This document shows positions 1 to 8,463 of a stretch of 49,112 nucleotides of DNA, in pieces. Both the position numbers and the translations under genes were made by a program. The stretch is from Myxococcales bacterium (GTDB taxonomy: Bacteria; Myxococcota_A; Polyangia; Polyangiales; Polyangiaceae). Position 1 is the first letter of the stretch. Every line of letters starts with the position of its first letter. The stretch spans positions 1 through 49,112 of the forward strand of contig JAJZQG010000029.1 in the NCBI GenBank assembly GCA_021847645.1. The letters run 5' to 3'. The notes beneath the pieces were generated by a model that saw only the letters and a program-made list of their open reading frames with translations, did no database searches and was not told where the DNA came from.

Positions 1-1077
1 TGCTGGCCGTCGCCAGCTTCGGAGCGCCCGTCCCTCTCAGCTCATGCTGCCGCTTGCGGAATTTCCGGGCCGTTTTGCGGCAAGATGTTGAGGGTCATGA
101 CAGGTATCCCGGTATCGGTGTACTACGCCTTCAAGCAATCAGAAGGCAGTGGGGACTCGGTGGAAGCAGAGAAGAGCAGCCGTTCCTCAACCGGATGGGA
201 GGCGATGCTGTCCGCCCTCGTTGAGAGCGGATTCGTGATAGCAGGTACTTGGCCCGTCCGGAGTGAAAGGACGGGGAGACTACGGGATATTGGCGCAAAC
301 GCGCTGGCGTCGTCGATAGTTCTGGTGTGTCGGAAGCGACCAGACTCGCCAATAACGGTCACGCGAACGGACTTCAAGCGGATGCTAAGGCGAGAACTTC
401 CCGCCGCTCTCCGGGCACTACAAAAGGGCAACATCGCCCCGGTGGACATGGCCCAGGCATCCATCGGCCCCGGCATGGCGATCTTCTCCCGTCACTCCAA
501 GGTCATCGAGGCGGACGGCTCTCCCATGTCCGTGCGGACGGCGCTCCAGCTCATCAACGAGGCCCTCGATGAATACCTCGCCGAGCAGACGGGGGAGTTC
601 GATCCGGATACCCGGTTCGCCGTCACATGGTTCGAGACGCGAGGGTTCGATCCCGGCCCCTACGGCGAAGCCGAGACACTCGCTAAGGCCCGGAATGTTT
701 CGGTTCAGGGCGTCGTCGAGGCGGGCATCATCAAGGCTTCGGCGGGAAAGGTCCGGCTCTTGAAGCGGGCCGAGCTGGACGAGGACTGGGAGCCCGAGAC
801 TGACGACCGCCTCACCGTGTGGGAATGCACCCAGAACCTCATCAAGCGCCTGGAGGATAAGGGCGAGCCCGTGGCGGCCAACCTCCTCTCTCGCCTTGGA
901 GCCAACGCGGACCCCGCTCGTGACCTCGCCTACCGCCTCTACCAGACGTGCGAACGCAAGGGCTGGGCCGAAGAAGCTCGGGCCTACAACGGGCTGGTCG
1001 TCGCGTGGCCGGAGCTGTCGAAGCTCGCCGCGCAGATCACCCCCACGGAACCCGCGCAGCAAGACTTGTTTCGGTAG
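1..1077 (+). CDS. DUF1156-type DNA methylase, C-terminal part (partial, probable frameshift)
   Basis: This is the C-terminal third of a DUF1156-family protein, a class of large DNA adenine methylases linked to DUF499 ATPases. The recognisable family text runs from YYAFKQSE (about nt 121) through TGWEAMLSALVESGF, TGTWPVR-like (here AGTWPVR), NALASSIVLVCR, RRELPAALRALQKGNIAPVD, SIGPGMAIFSR and DLAYRLYQTCERKGW. The methyltransferase catalytic motif would lie left of the window. The reading frame is open to nt 1, but the first 35 codons look non-coding (Cys/Ser/Pro-rich). Frame 3 instead gives NFRAVLRQ...GHDRYP, ending at nt 110 exactly where frame 1 becomes family-like, so one extra C in the CCC run at 108-110 would explain the break. 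The gene lies 31 nt upstream of the DUF499 gene on the same strand. Family assignment is from remembered motifs, not a search. Confidence 0.75.
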   Translation, partial: CWPSPASERPSLSAHAAACGISGPFCGKMLRVMTGIPVSVYYAFKQSEGSGDSVEAEKSSRSSTGWEAMLSALVESGFVIAGTWPVRSERTGRLRDIGANALASSIVLVCRKRPDSPITVTRTDFKRMLRRELPAALRALQKGNIAPVDMAQASIGPGMAIFSRHSKVIEADGSPMSVRTALQLINEALDEYLAEQTGEFDPDTRFAVTWFETRGFDPGPYGEAETLAKARNVSVQGVVEAGIIKASAGKVRLLKRAELDEDWEPETDDRLTVWECTQNLIKRLEDKGEPVAANLLSRLGANADPARDLAYRLYQTCERKGWAEEARAYNGLVVAWPELSKLAAQITPTEPAQQDLFR

Positions 1078-1108
1078 CCGGACGACCTGACCTCGGAGAC
1101 GAACAGAG

Positions 1109-4100
1109 ATGGCACTGACGAACCGTCAAAGGGTTGAAAAGGGCTTGGATCTGCTTCGAGACGGGCTCGCCCCCTACGTCGAGCGCGAGCTTGCAACTTC
1201 GTTCGGAAAGGGATGGTTCGATGCCTTGCCGGAACGGCGGGGCATGTCCCGCCTGCCGAACGGGCAGGTTCGCTGGGACACCCAGGCCCTGCTCAAGACC
1301 ATGATCGAGCAGTGGAACGACCAGTTCCGGCAGAACCTGGGGCCGTTCGAGCGCAACCTCGTCCACGAGCTGGTGGAGCACCGGAACCGATGGGCTCACA
1401 ACGAGAACTTCACTTCCGACGACACGCTCCGCGCCCTGGATTCCATCCATCGCCTACTTCTGGCAGTGTCCGCCGCCGCTCAGGCCAAAGAGGTGGACGA
1501 ACTCCGCGTGGAGCTTCAACGGACGGTGTACGCGGAGCAGGCCCGGCAGAAGACGCGCTCGGTGTCGTCCATCGAGATCAAGACCGAGTCCGGCCTGAAG
1601 CCGTGGCGCGAGATCGTTCAACCCCACCCCGACGTGTCTTCCGGGCGGTACGTGCAAGCGGAGTTCGCCGCTGACCTTGCCCAGGTCTCCCGTGGCGAGG
1701 GCAGCGAGGAGTACCTCAACCCGGTCGAGTTCTACCGCCGCACGTTCATCACCGATGGCCTGCGCGACCTGTTGACCAAGGCCCTCACCCGGCTCTCGGG
1801 CAACGGAGGCGATCCGGTCGTCGAGCTACAGACGAACTTCGGCGGCGGCAAGACGCACGGGATGCTGGCGCTCTATCACCTGTTCGCGGAAACCCCCGCC
1901 ACGAATCTCCCCGGCCTGGAGCCCATCCTCAAGGCCGTGGACATGAAGAAGGCTCCCGTCGCAAGACGAGCCGTCCTGGTGGGCACAGCCCTGTCGCCAG
2001 GGCAGATCTCGACGAAGCCGGACGGCACCAAGGTCCGCACCATCTGGGGTGAGATGGCGTGGCAGCTCGGGGGCCGCGATGGCTACCAGATGGTCGCTGC
2101 ATCCGACGCCCAGAGCATCAGCCCCGGCTCGAAGGATCTGGCCGACCTGTTCAATGCGTTGTCCCCCTGCTTGATCCTCATCGACGAGTGGGTCGCCTAC
2201 GCCCGGCAACTGGTCAACAAGCGAGACCTTCCCGCTGGTGACTTCGAGGCCCAGGCGAGCTTCGCCCAGGCTCTGACCGAAGCTGCCAAGGCCGCCAAGG
2301 AGACCTTGGTCGTCGCGTCCATCCCAGCGTCGAAGATCGAGATCGGCGGTGAGAACGGGGAGTACGCCCTGGAAGCCCTGCGCAATATCTTCGAGCGCCT
2401 CGGAACCCCATGGCGGCCAGCCAGTGCCGACGAGGGGTTCGAGATCGTCCGGAGGAGGCTCTTCGAGCCCATCTCCGAGAAGGCGAGCTTCGCGGAGAAG
2501 GACGCGGTCATCGACGCCTTCGCCAAGATGTACCGCACGTCCGCCGCCGAGTTCCCCTCGGGATGCGCCGAGGGTGCCTACCGCAAGAAGCTCGAAGCAG
2601 CCTACCCGATCCACCCGGAGTTTTTCGACCGGCTCTACGGCGAGTGGAGCACCCTCGACAAGTTCCAGCGGACCCGAGGCGTATTGCGCCTGCTCGCCAA
2701 GGTCATCCACCGGCTCTGGGAGAACAACGACGGCGGCCTGCTCATCATGCCCTCGTCGGTCCCCATGGACGACGGAGCCGTGAAGAGCGAGCTGACCCGT
2801 TACCTGCACGACGTGTGGGAGCCGATCATCTCCGAAGACGTGGACGGCCCCAGCTCCCTGCCGCTCGACATCGACCGCAACACGCCCAACCTGGGGAGGT
2901 ACTCGGCCTGCCGCCGCGTGGCTCGAACGCTCTACATGGGCACGGCTCCCGGCTCAGAAGGGCGCAACCCCGGCCTCGATGACCGAAGTGTTCGTCTCGG
3001 ATGCACACAGCCAGGCGAGACCCCCGCGACGTTTGGGGATGCGCTTCGGAGGATCAGCGAGCGGGCCAAGCACGTCCACCAGGACGGCAACCGCTACTGG
3101 ATCTCGACCAAGGCCAATCTCAACCGCGTGGCCGAGGACCGGGCGAACGAGCTGCTCCGGCAGCCCGAAGTGCTGCACGAGCAGATGAAGGCCCGCCTTC
3201 GTGACGACCACACGAGGGGCGAGTTCAAGGCCGTCCACGCCTGCCCGGAGAGTTCAAGCGAGGTGGGAGACGATCCCGAGGCGCGGCTCGTCATCCTGGG
3301 GCCGCAGTACGGCCACAGGAAGGGCACGACGGATTCCCCCGGCATGAAGGCGGCAAGGGAGATCCTCGAATCCCGAGGCAACTCCCCGCGCATCAACCGC
3401 AACACGCTCGTCTTCCTGGCCCCGGACGGCCAACGACTGGGGGATCTCATGGCGGGCGTCGCGTCGTTCATGGCGTGGCGCTCCATCATCGAGGACGAGG
3501 TTCAGCTCGACCTGTCGGCTTCCCAGAAACGGCACGCCGAGACCAAGTTCCGCGACGCCGACAAGACCGTGGACCTCCGCATCCAGGAGGCGTGGGTATT
3601 TGCGCTCGTGCCCGTCCAGACGACGCCGACCGCCGAGGTCGTGCTCGATGAGATCCGGGTGACGGGCACGGAGTCCCTGGCGAAGCGGACGGCCGCCAAG
3701 CTCAAGGCCGACGAGACGCTTCTGCCGGAGATGGGCGGCACAAGGCTCCGGATGGAGCTGGACCGCTACCTGTGGACCGACAAGAACCACGTCAGCTTCG
3801 CCCAGCTCACGGAGTGGTTCCCGAGGTACCTGTACCTGCCCCGTGTCGTCAGCAGGGACACGCTGGAACGGGCCGTGAAGGACGGGATCGCCCAGCTCCT
3901 GGTCGATGACACGTTCGCCATCGCCGGAGGCTTTGACGAGGCTTCTGGGCGGTACCAGGGGCTCATGCTGCGGGGGACGACGACGACGGTCATCGGATCT
4001 TCGACGATCCTGGTGAAGCCGCCCGTGGCGAAGGCCCAGCTCGACGAGGACAACAAGCCCAAGTGTCCTGCGTGCAAGGCTCTGGAGCCGGAGTGGCAGC

Positions 4101-4510
4101 CGGTGGCGAGGGTCTGTCAGAAGTGTGGCTACGGCTACAAGGCCCCGGAGAAGTGCCCCAAGTGCGGGGCCACGGAGCCGACCTGGGTAGCGGAAGAAAC
4201 GCGCTGCAAGGGCTGCGGCCACAAGGAGAAGCCCCCGAGCATCCACCCGCCGTCGAAACACCCGCCCGTTCGGAAGATCAAGCTCTTCGTCGGGTCCGTG
4301 AAGATCGACGACTCCCGCGTGGGCCGGGATGCCGGGCGCGTGGCCGACGAGGTCTTGAGCCACCTGACGACGCTCCGGGGGGCCAAGGCGAAGGTAACCC
4401 TGGAGATCGAGGTCGAGGTTCCGGATGGGATCGGGGACGACGTGGTGAGAGTGGTGACCGAGAACGCGGCGACGCTGAAGTTCGAGAGCGCGAGTTTCGA
4501 GAAGGAGTAG
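1109..4510 (+). CDS. HEPN (Swt1-type)-DUF499 ATPase with C-terminal zinc ribbons
   Basis: A 1133-residue multidomain protein. Residues 1-140 resemble a Swt1-like HEPN domain with the RX4H signature (R92-H97 in HRNRWAH), the usual RNase centre of HEPN proteins. Residues 190-900 match the DUF499 ATPase family: Walker A FGGGKTHG (GK at 247-248) and Walker B CLILIDEW (D359, E360). Residues 986-1036 carry four CxxC pairs, enough for two zinc ribbons, followed by a short C-terminal domain. No signal peptide or membrane segment is seen, so it is probably cytosolic. DUF499 proteins are repeatedly found next to DUF1156 methylases in presumed defence loci, and the upstream neighbour here is such a methylase. 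The downstream gene starts 12 nt later. Nuclease activity is inference from the HEPN motif. Confidence 0.85.
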   Translation: MALTNRQRVEKGLDLLRDGLAPYVERELATSFGKGWFDALPERRGMSRLPNGQVRWDTQALLKTMIEQWNDQFRQNLGPFERNLVHELVEHRNRWAHNENFTSDDTLRALDSIHRLLLAVSAAAQAKEVDELRVELQRTVYAEQARQKTRSVSSIEIKTESGLKPWREIVQPHPDVSSGRYVQAEFAADLAQVSRGEGSEEYLNPVEFYRRTFITDGLRDLLTKALTRLSGNGGDPVVELQTNFGGGKTHGMLALYHLFAETPATNLPGLEPILKAVDMKKAPVARRAVLVGTALSPGQISTKPDGTKVRTIWGEMAWQLGGRDGYQMVAASDAQSISPGSKDLADLFNALSPCLILIDEWVAYARQLVNKRDLPAGDFEAQASFAQALTEAAKAAKETLVVASIPASKIEIGGENGEYALEALRNIFERLGTPWRPASADEGFEIVRRRLFEPISEKASFAEKDAVIDAFAKMYRTSAAEFPSGCAEGAYRKKLEAAYPIHPEFFDRLYGEWSTLDKFQRTRGVLRLLAKVIHRLWENNDGGLLIMPSSVPMDDGAVKSELTRYLHDVWEPIISEDVDGPSSLPLDIDRNTPNLGRYSACRRVARTLYMGTAPGSEGRNPGLDDRSVRLGCTQPGETPATFGDALRRISERAKHVHQDGNRYWISTKANLNRVAEDRANELLRQPEVLHEQMKARLRDDHTRGEFKAVHACPESSSEVGDDPEARLVILGPQYGHRKGTTDSPGMKAAREILESRGNSPRINRNTLVFLAPDGQRLGDLMAGVASFMAWRSIIEDEVQLDLSASQKRHAETKFRDADKTVDLRIQEAWVFALVPVQTTPTAEVVLDEIRVTGTESLAKRTAAKLKADETLLPEMGGTRLRMELDRYLWTDKNHVSFAQLTEWFPRYLYLPRVVSRDTLERAVKDGIAQLLVDDTFAIAGGFDEASGRYQGLMLRGTTTTVIGSSTILVKPPVAKAQLDEDNKPKCPACKALEPEWQPVARVCQKCGYGYKAPEKCPKCGATEPTWVAEETRCKGCGHKEKPPSIHPPSKHPPVRKIKLFVGSVKIDDSRVGRDAGRVADEVLSHLTTLRGAKAKVTLEIEVEVPDGIGDDVVRVVTENAATLKFESASFEKE

Positions 4511-4522
4511 GGGGAGCGCACG

Positions 4523-5659
4523 ATGAAGCGAGAGTCCAGGTTGCTGCTTGCGAAGGCATCGGACGCCCTGGTCCTTGCAATCGAACACTTCAACCGCCCC
4601 TCCGACCGAGGCAGACCCCAGACGGTCTTGATCTTGCTCGATCACGCCTTCGAGATGCTTCTCAAGGCAGCCATCATCCACAACGGTGGACGGATCAGGC
4701 AGAAGAACGAGAAGAACACCATCGGGTTTGACGCATGTCTTCGCAAAGGGCTCTCGGACGCGAGACTCAAGTTCCTCGATGCAAACCAAGTGCTCACGCT
4801 CCAGGCGTTGAACGGGCTGCGTGACGCGGCCCAACACCACCTGCTCGATATTTGCGAGGAAAACCTCTACATCCAAGCGCAGGCAGCAGTGACCCTCTTT
4901 CGAGATCTTCTCCGTGCCGTCTTCGGAGAGGAACTCGCCGAGAGGCTACCGGCGCGTGTCCTGCCGCTCTCGACCGTGGCCCCCAAGGACTTGGCTGCTG
5001 TGTTCAGCTCCGAAGTTGACGAGGTTCGCCGTCTCTTGCGCCCCGGAAGTCGAAGAAGGGTGGAAGCCCAGGCGAAGCTCAGAACGCTTGCGATCCTCGA
5101 CGGCGCACTTCAAGGCGAGCGGCTTCAACCTGGCGATTCGGACCTCCGGGCACTGGGTGAGCGCATCGGTTCAGGTGACGATTGGACGGAGGTGTTCCCT
5201 GGAGTGGCCGCGCTTGACCTTTCCTCCAACGGGTATGGTCCCTCACTCGATCTTCGCATCACGAAGAAGGAAGGGGTGCCGGTCCAATTGGTGGCTGAGG
5301 GAACGCCGGGGGCATCGGTCGTCGCTATCCGGCGCGTTGATGAACTAGGGTTCTACAACCTGGGGCACAAGGATCTCGTCGAACAACTCGACCAGTCTGG
5401 GCCGATGGTGACGGCTTTCATTCGTCACCTTGGCATCGAGGACGACCCCGACTGCGCCAAGGTGTTCTTCATCGGAAAGAGCAAGTTCAAGCGGTACTCC
5501 ACGAAAGCGCTCAGCCGACTGAGAGAGGCGCTGAAGACCGAGGACATGGAAGAGGTTTGGCGAGACCACGCGCCGAAGGCGAAGAAAGTCGCGCCAGCAA
5601 GAAAGCCGGGACCGGCCAGCGTGGTTCCGCCACCACCGGCAAAGAGCGGAGCGGCTTGA
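4523..5659 (+). CDS. DUF3644 family protein with HEPN-like motif
   Basis: A 378-residue protein whose N-terminus fits DUF3644 (DALVLAIEHFNRP near residues 14-26, then LLDHAFEMLLKAAII at 38-52). A second RX4H motif appears at R100-H105 (RDAAQHH), so this half also looks like a HEPN fold. Residues 130-340 show no motif I recognise. The last 30 residues are Lys/Pro/Ala-rich and probably disordered. The start at 4523 follows a GGGGGAG ribosome site and lies 12 nt after the DUF499 stop, which implies co-transcription with the methylase and ATPase. It could be the effector, a toxin-like RNase, or a sensor; nothing in the sequence decides between these. Confidence 0.75.
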   Translation: MKRESRLLLAKASDALVLAIEHFNRPSDRGRPQTVLILLDHAFEMLLKAAIIHNGGRIRQKNEKNTIGFDACLRKGLSDARLKFLDANQVLTLQALNGLRDAAQHHLLDICEENLYIQAQAAVTLFRDLLRAVFGEELAERLPARVLPLSTVAPKDLAAVFSSEVDEVRRLLRPGSRRRVEAQAKLRTLAILDGALQGERLQPGDSDLRALGERIGSGDDWTEVFPGVAALDLSSNGYGPSLDLRITKKEGVPVQLVAEGTPGASVVAIRRVDELGFYNLGHKDLVEQLDQSGPMVTAFIRHLGIEDDPDCAKVFFIGKSKFKRYSTKALSRLREALKTEDMEEVWRDHAPKAKKVAPARKPGPASVVPPPPAKSGAA

Positions 5660-5793
5660 CGGAACGAAGATGCCTTGGAGCGACCGTCGCTGGCCCGGTG
5701 GCCGACAACCACGGGATCCTTGGGACGGGTTGAGCATGGCTTGCACGAGCCGTCGCAAGTTGATCCCCCCGCCCTCGCGCTTGTAGTCCCCGC

Positions 5794-6072
5794 GTGCCCC
5801 CACGCCCTCGCCTTGACCCCGCTCTGGTCGCCGACGACACCAAGCTGGCCGCCGTCGTTGACGACGCGATCCATCATGACCCCGACGCCTCAGCCGTGCA
5901 GGTCGAGATCCTGCGCCTGCAACACGAGCTGCGTGAACTCGTGGATGCCGACGCTTGGGGCACCTATCTCTCGGTTGAGGAGCAGGTCACGGCCCGGTGG
6001 AGTGAGCTTGCCGTAGCGCTCGTGCGATGGGCCTACGGAGAGGGCGTCAAGACCTCCGGGAGGACACCGTGA
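5794..6072 (+). CDS. small hypothetical protein (92 aa)
   Basis: A GTG-started 92-residue protein, mostly helical and acidic in the middle (QVEILRLQHELRELVDAD). I do not recognise a family. Its stop codon overlaps the GTG of the next gene as GTGA (6069-6072), so the two are probably translated together. It begins 134 nt after the DUF3644 gene, so membership of the defence operon is uncertain. Confidence 0.55.
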   Translation: MPPRPRLDPALVADDTKLAAVVDDAIHHDPDASAVQVEILRLQHELRELVDADAWGTYLSVEEQVTARWSELAVALVRWAYGEGVKTSGRTP

Positions 6073-6326
6073 GCCGGAGCAACCCCAGCTTCTCGACGGC
6101 TCCCTTGGCCCTCGCCAGCGACGGCACCATTCTGGTCAACGTTGCCCAGCTCGTGACCGAGGATGATCTCGAAGCCGTCATCGATGCCGCCAAGAAACAC
6201 CAGGGGCCGATCTTCATCGGCGTACCGCTGACCAAGGCCGAGACCAAGTCTGCCCTCGCCCGGATGGACGATGCCGCCGCCGAGATCGCTGCCCGTATTG
6301 GTGGCCGCAGGGGGCGGCGAGCGTGA
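6069..6326 (+). CDS. small hypothetical protein (85 aa)
   Basis: An 85-residue protein of unknown family. I chose the GTG at 6069 over the in-frame ATG at 6027 because GTGA overlaps the stop of the upstream gene, the usual sign of translational coupling. It has an alternating strand/helix pattern (ILVNVAQLVTEDDLEAVIDAAKK) and an Arg/Gly-rich end (RIGGRRGRRA) that may bind nucleic acid. It is convergent with the XRE regulator, 2 nt away. Confidence 0.5.
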   Translation: MSRSNPSFSTAPLALASDGTILVNVAQLVTEDDLEAVIDAAKKHQGPIFIGVPLTKAETKSALARMDDAAAEIAARIGGRRGRRA

Positions 6327-6328
6327 AG

Positions 6329-6634
6329 CTAGGAGTGGCCGGTGCCCTTCGTGGGCTTGCGGCCCCTCTTCGGAGCGGCGGCCTTGGCTGCGGCAAGGCT
6401 CACCGCCTTGGTCCGCTCGTTCACGTCGAGAAGATCGACTACACGGATCTCGTACGACTGAGCCAGATCGAAGAGCATCCGCAGACTTGGATTGCGGATC
6501 CCACGTTCGAGTTCCTGCAAGTAGCGGTAGTTGATCCCCGTTGCCGACGCGGCCTCTTGCTGCGTCCAGCCCTTGAGCCAGCGGGCTTTGCGCATGTTCC
6601 TGCCGAGCCTTTTGAGCACCACGTCGAAATCCAC
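6329..6634 (-). CDS. XRE-family HTH transcriptional regulator
   Basis: A 101-residue protein with a lambda-repressor-type helix-turn-helix at residues 12-68 (GWTQQEAASATGINYRYLQ, then ELERGIRNPS), the standard XRE layout. The tail from residue 75 is Ala/Lys/Arg-rich and probably contacts DNA backbone. It has a GTG start. It is divergent from the lipoprotein gene at 6771, with a 136-nt shared upstream region, so autoregulation and control of that gene are both plausible. Regulators of this kind are common in integrative elements. Confidence 0.85.
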   Translation of the reverse strand: MDFDVVLKRLGRNMRKARWLKGWTQQEAASATGINYRYLQELERGIRNPSLRMLFDLAQSYEIRVVDLLDVNERTKAVSLAAAKAAAPKRGRKPTKGTGHS

Positions 6635-6694
6635 GGGGCCAGCGTCGCAACACGCATCACCAGAAAGGAGCCCACTGGATCAGCGTGTTTTTCG

Positions 6695-6724
6695 TTGACC
6701 TTGGTTTCCTTGGGGTCGTAGCTT
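6695..6724 (+). promoter_or_regulatory. possible sigma-70-like promoter for the lipoprotein gene
   Basis: TTGACC at 6695-6700 and TAGCTT at 6719-6724 are separated by 18 nt, upstream of the 6771 start. The -10 match is weak; this is only a suggestion. Confidence 0.25.
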
Positions 6725-6770
6725 GAACGCGGGGAGAGGTTGGCCCCGTGAAGACAACGGAGGAAAGCCG

Positions 6771-7232
6771 ATGAAGCTCGCGTACAGCTCGATCATGTTG
6801 GCGCTCGTCGTGATGATCTCCGGGTGCGCCGACAAGGCCCAACCCAAGTACGACGAGTGCTTGAAGCTCGCTGCCGCGAACGACCTGAAGGGGGCCAAGG
6901 TTGCGTGCGAAGCAGCAGTGGCAGCAGACCCCGCGAGCAAGGCCGGGAAGGCGGCCCAGGAGAAGGTCACCGCTCTGGAGAGCGACATCAAGCGCGAGGA
7001 GGAGGCGGCAGCCAAGGCGGCGGAACGAGTGCGAGCCGAAGCAGCCCGCAAAGCTCAGGAGGAAGCTGACGCCAAGTGTCCGAAGTGGGTCACGTTCTGC
7101 GAGACGGGTGGAGGCTTGATGGAGGGCGCAACAAGAGCTGAGTGTGACCGAAACGTCGAGTCGATGCGCAAGTCAATGGGGGTCCGGTGTGCCCCATGCA
7201 AGTGCGCCACAGAGGTCACGGGGGCTCAGTAG
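6771..7232 (+). CDS. small lipoprotein with coiled-coil and Cys-rich C-terminus
   Basis: A 153-residue predicted lipoprotein: short signal peptide with lipobox ISGC, lipidated Cys at residue 19. The ATG at 6771 is chosen over an upstream in-frame ATG (6723) because GGAGG lies at 6759-6763 and the signal peptide starts cleanly there. Residues 25-60 look like a TPR-like helical pair (YDECLKLAAANDLKGAKVACEAA in two pieces), 70-105 a charged coiled coil rich in Lys, Glu and Ala, and the last 50 residues hold several Cys that may form disulfides. Likely attached to the outer membrane. Its role in the element is unknown. Confidence 0.7.
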   Translation: MKLAYSSIMLALVVMISGCADKAQPKYDECLKLAAANDLKGAKVACEAAVAADPASKAGKAAQEKVTALESDIKREEEAAAKAAERVRAEAARKAQEEADAKCPKWVTFCETGGGLMEGATRAECDRNVESMRKSMGVRCAPCKCATEVTGAQ

Positions 7233-7259
7233 CCATCGACCAGGGAGACGAGGACGACC

Positions 7260-7613
7260 ATGCCCCTCATCGAGTGCCCCGATTGCAAGAAGCAGATCTC
7301 CGACGCGGCTCCTACTTGTCCTGGATGCGGGCGACCTATGCAGCCACCTGCTGCTCCGCTCCCCTTCGGAGCCGCCGGAACGGGCGTTATGCCCCCTGGG
7401 GGACCGAAGCCGCTACTCATCGAGCAAACGAGCAAGAGGCTCAAGCTCCAAGAAGCCCTGTCGATTGGAGCCTTCCTGGTCGGCACGGTCGCGTTCATCC
7501 CGTTGCTGATCGCGGACTACACGACGCCAGCGATCATGGCGGCGGTCGTCGGCGGTGGGGGGCTCCTGTGGTTCATCTACATCAGGGTCATGATCTGGTG
7601 GCGGCACGGTTGA
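7260..7613 (+). CDS. zinc-ribbon membrane protein
   Basis: A 117-residue protein with an N-terminal zinc ribbon (C6, C9, C20, C23: CPDC and CPGC), a Pro/Gly linker, and two membrane segments at about 66-85 and 89-112. The architecture matches many small zinc_ribbon_2 membrane proteins of unknown function. It follows the lipoprotein gene by 27 nt and precedes another membrane protein by 14 nt, so the three probably form one operon. Confidence 0.65.
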   Translation: MPLIECPDCKKQISDAAPTCPGCGRPMQPPAAPLPFGAAGTGVMPPGGPKPLLIEQTSKRLKLQEALSIGAFLVGTVAFIPLLIADYTTPAIMAAVVGGGGLLWFIYIRVMIWWRHG

Positions 7614-7627
7614 AGGAAGAGCACGTC

Positions 7628-8179
7628 ATGGCGGTTCTTCGGCGTGAGAGACAAGCCTTGTGGCCGTTGGTGGCCTACCTCCTATTCGTCACGGGATGCG
7701 CCCCCGAGTCGGGCGTGAAGGACCACTCGTGGTGGGTCTACGTCGGGTTCATCGCGTGCGTGGGAGCGGTGTTGGCCGGAGCCGCAGCCACCATTCGGGT
7801 GAACATCGCGCTTCCGTTTCTGGTCGGCCTCCTGCTGGTGCCCCTCTCTTGCTTCCTGTTCGGGTACTTCGCCCTGGGTCAATGGGATCGATTTCGGTTC
7901 TTCTTCATGAGCTTCCTCCTGAGCCTCGGATTCATCGGCGGCGCATTCCAGCCAGTTCACCACGAGCACGAGAGCAAGTCCGGCGCTCCCGACCGGCGGT
8001 TCAAGGACAATCCCGAAGTTCGTGAGCCGGACGACGACCCCACCTTCAATCTCGGAATGGGGATCGGCGGTGCCGGTTCCGCCCTGAGCTGCCTCGCCAT
8101 GGCCGTCTGGGTCTTCTTCCGGGCAGTGCCCGACATCTCCAAGCTGTTCGCGGTCGCCACGCTCGAACGCCTCTGGTGA
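7628..8179 (+). CDS. multi-pass membrane protein with N-terminal lipobox
   Basis: A 183-residue hydrophobic protein. The ATG at 7628 follows GGAAGAG and is preferred over longer in-frame starts that overlap the upstream genes in other frames. The N-terminus has VTGC (Cys 24), a possible lipobox. Membrane segments fall at about 35-55, 58-82, 90-107 and 130-155, with a charged loop at 110-130. No family recognised. Third gene of the lipoprotein/zinc-ribbon/membrane set. Confidence 0.6.
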   Translation: MAVLRRERQALWPLVAYLLFVTGCAPESGVKDHSWWVYVGFIACVGAVLAGAAATIRVNIALPFLVGLLLVPLSCFLFGYFALGQWDRFRFFFMSFLLSLGFIGGAFQPVHHEHESKSGAPDRRFKDNPEVREPDDDPTFNLGMGIGGAGSALSCLAMAVWVFFRAVPDISKLFAVATLERLW

Positions 8180-8224
8180 CGTGAGTGGAATCGGGCTGGG
8201 GAGCCGCCGGGCCGAAATCCTGAT

Positions 8225-8249
8225 CCCCCTCGGCAACAGCAGCCGGGGG
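8225..8249. terminator. possible bidirectional terminator hairpin
   Basis: An eight-pair GC-rich stem (CCCTCGGC with GCCGGGGG, one G-T wobble) around the loop AACAGCA. It sits between two convergent genes (stops at 8179 and 8464). There is no long T-run, so function is uncertain. The remaining intergenic bases show no other clear signal. Confidence 0.3.
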
Positions 8250-8463
8250 TTCCCTTCGTAGGGGTGGGGCTTCTCCCCAGGAACAGCCACCGGGCCACAT
8301 CCTGCGAGCCCCACGCGCTGTTCGTGTGGGACTTCATAGGGGCCGGGGGCAATATCAACACTGGCGGGAGCTACAGGAGACAGCCGTACGCCAACTGAAC
8401 ACGCCCCGAAGTCGCTCCCCAGAAGCCCGATGAACATAATCAAGCGGTTTTCGCTGGAATTGG

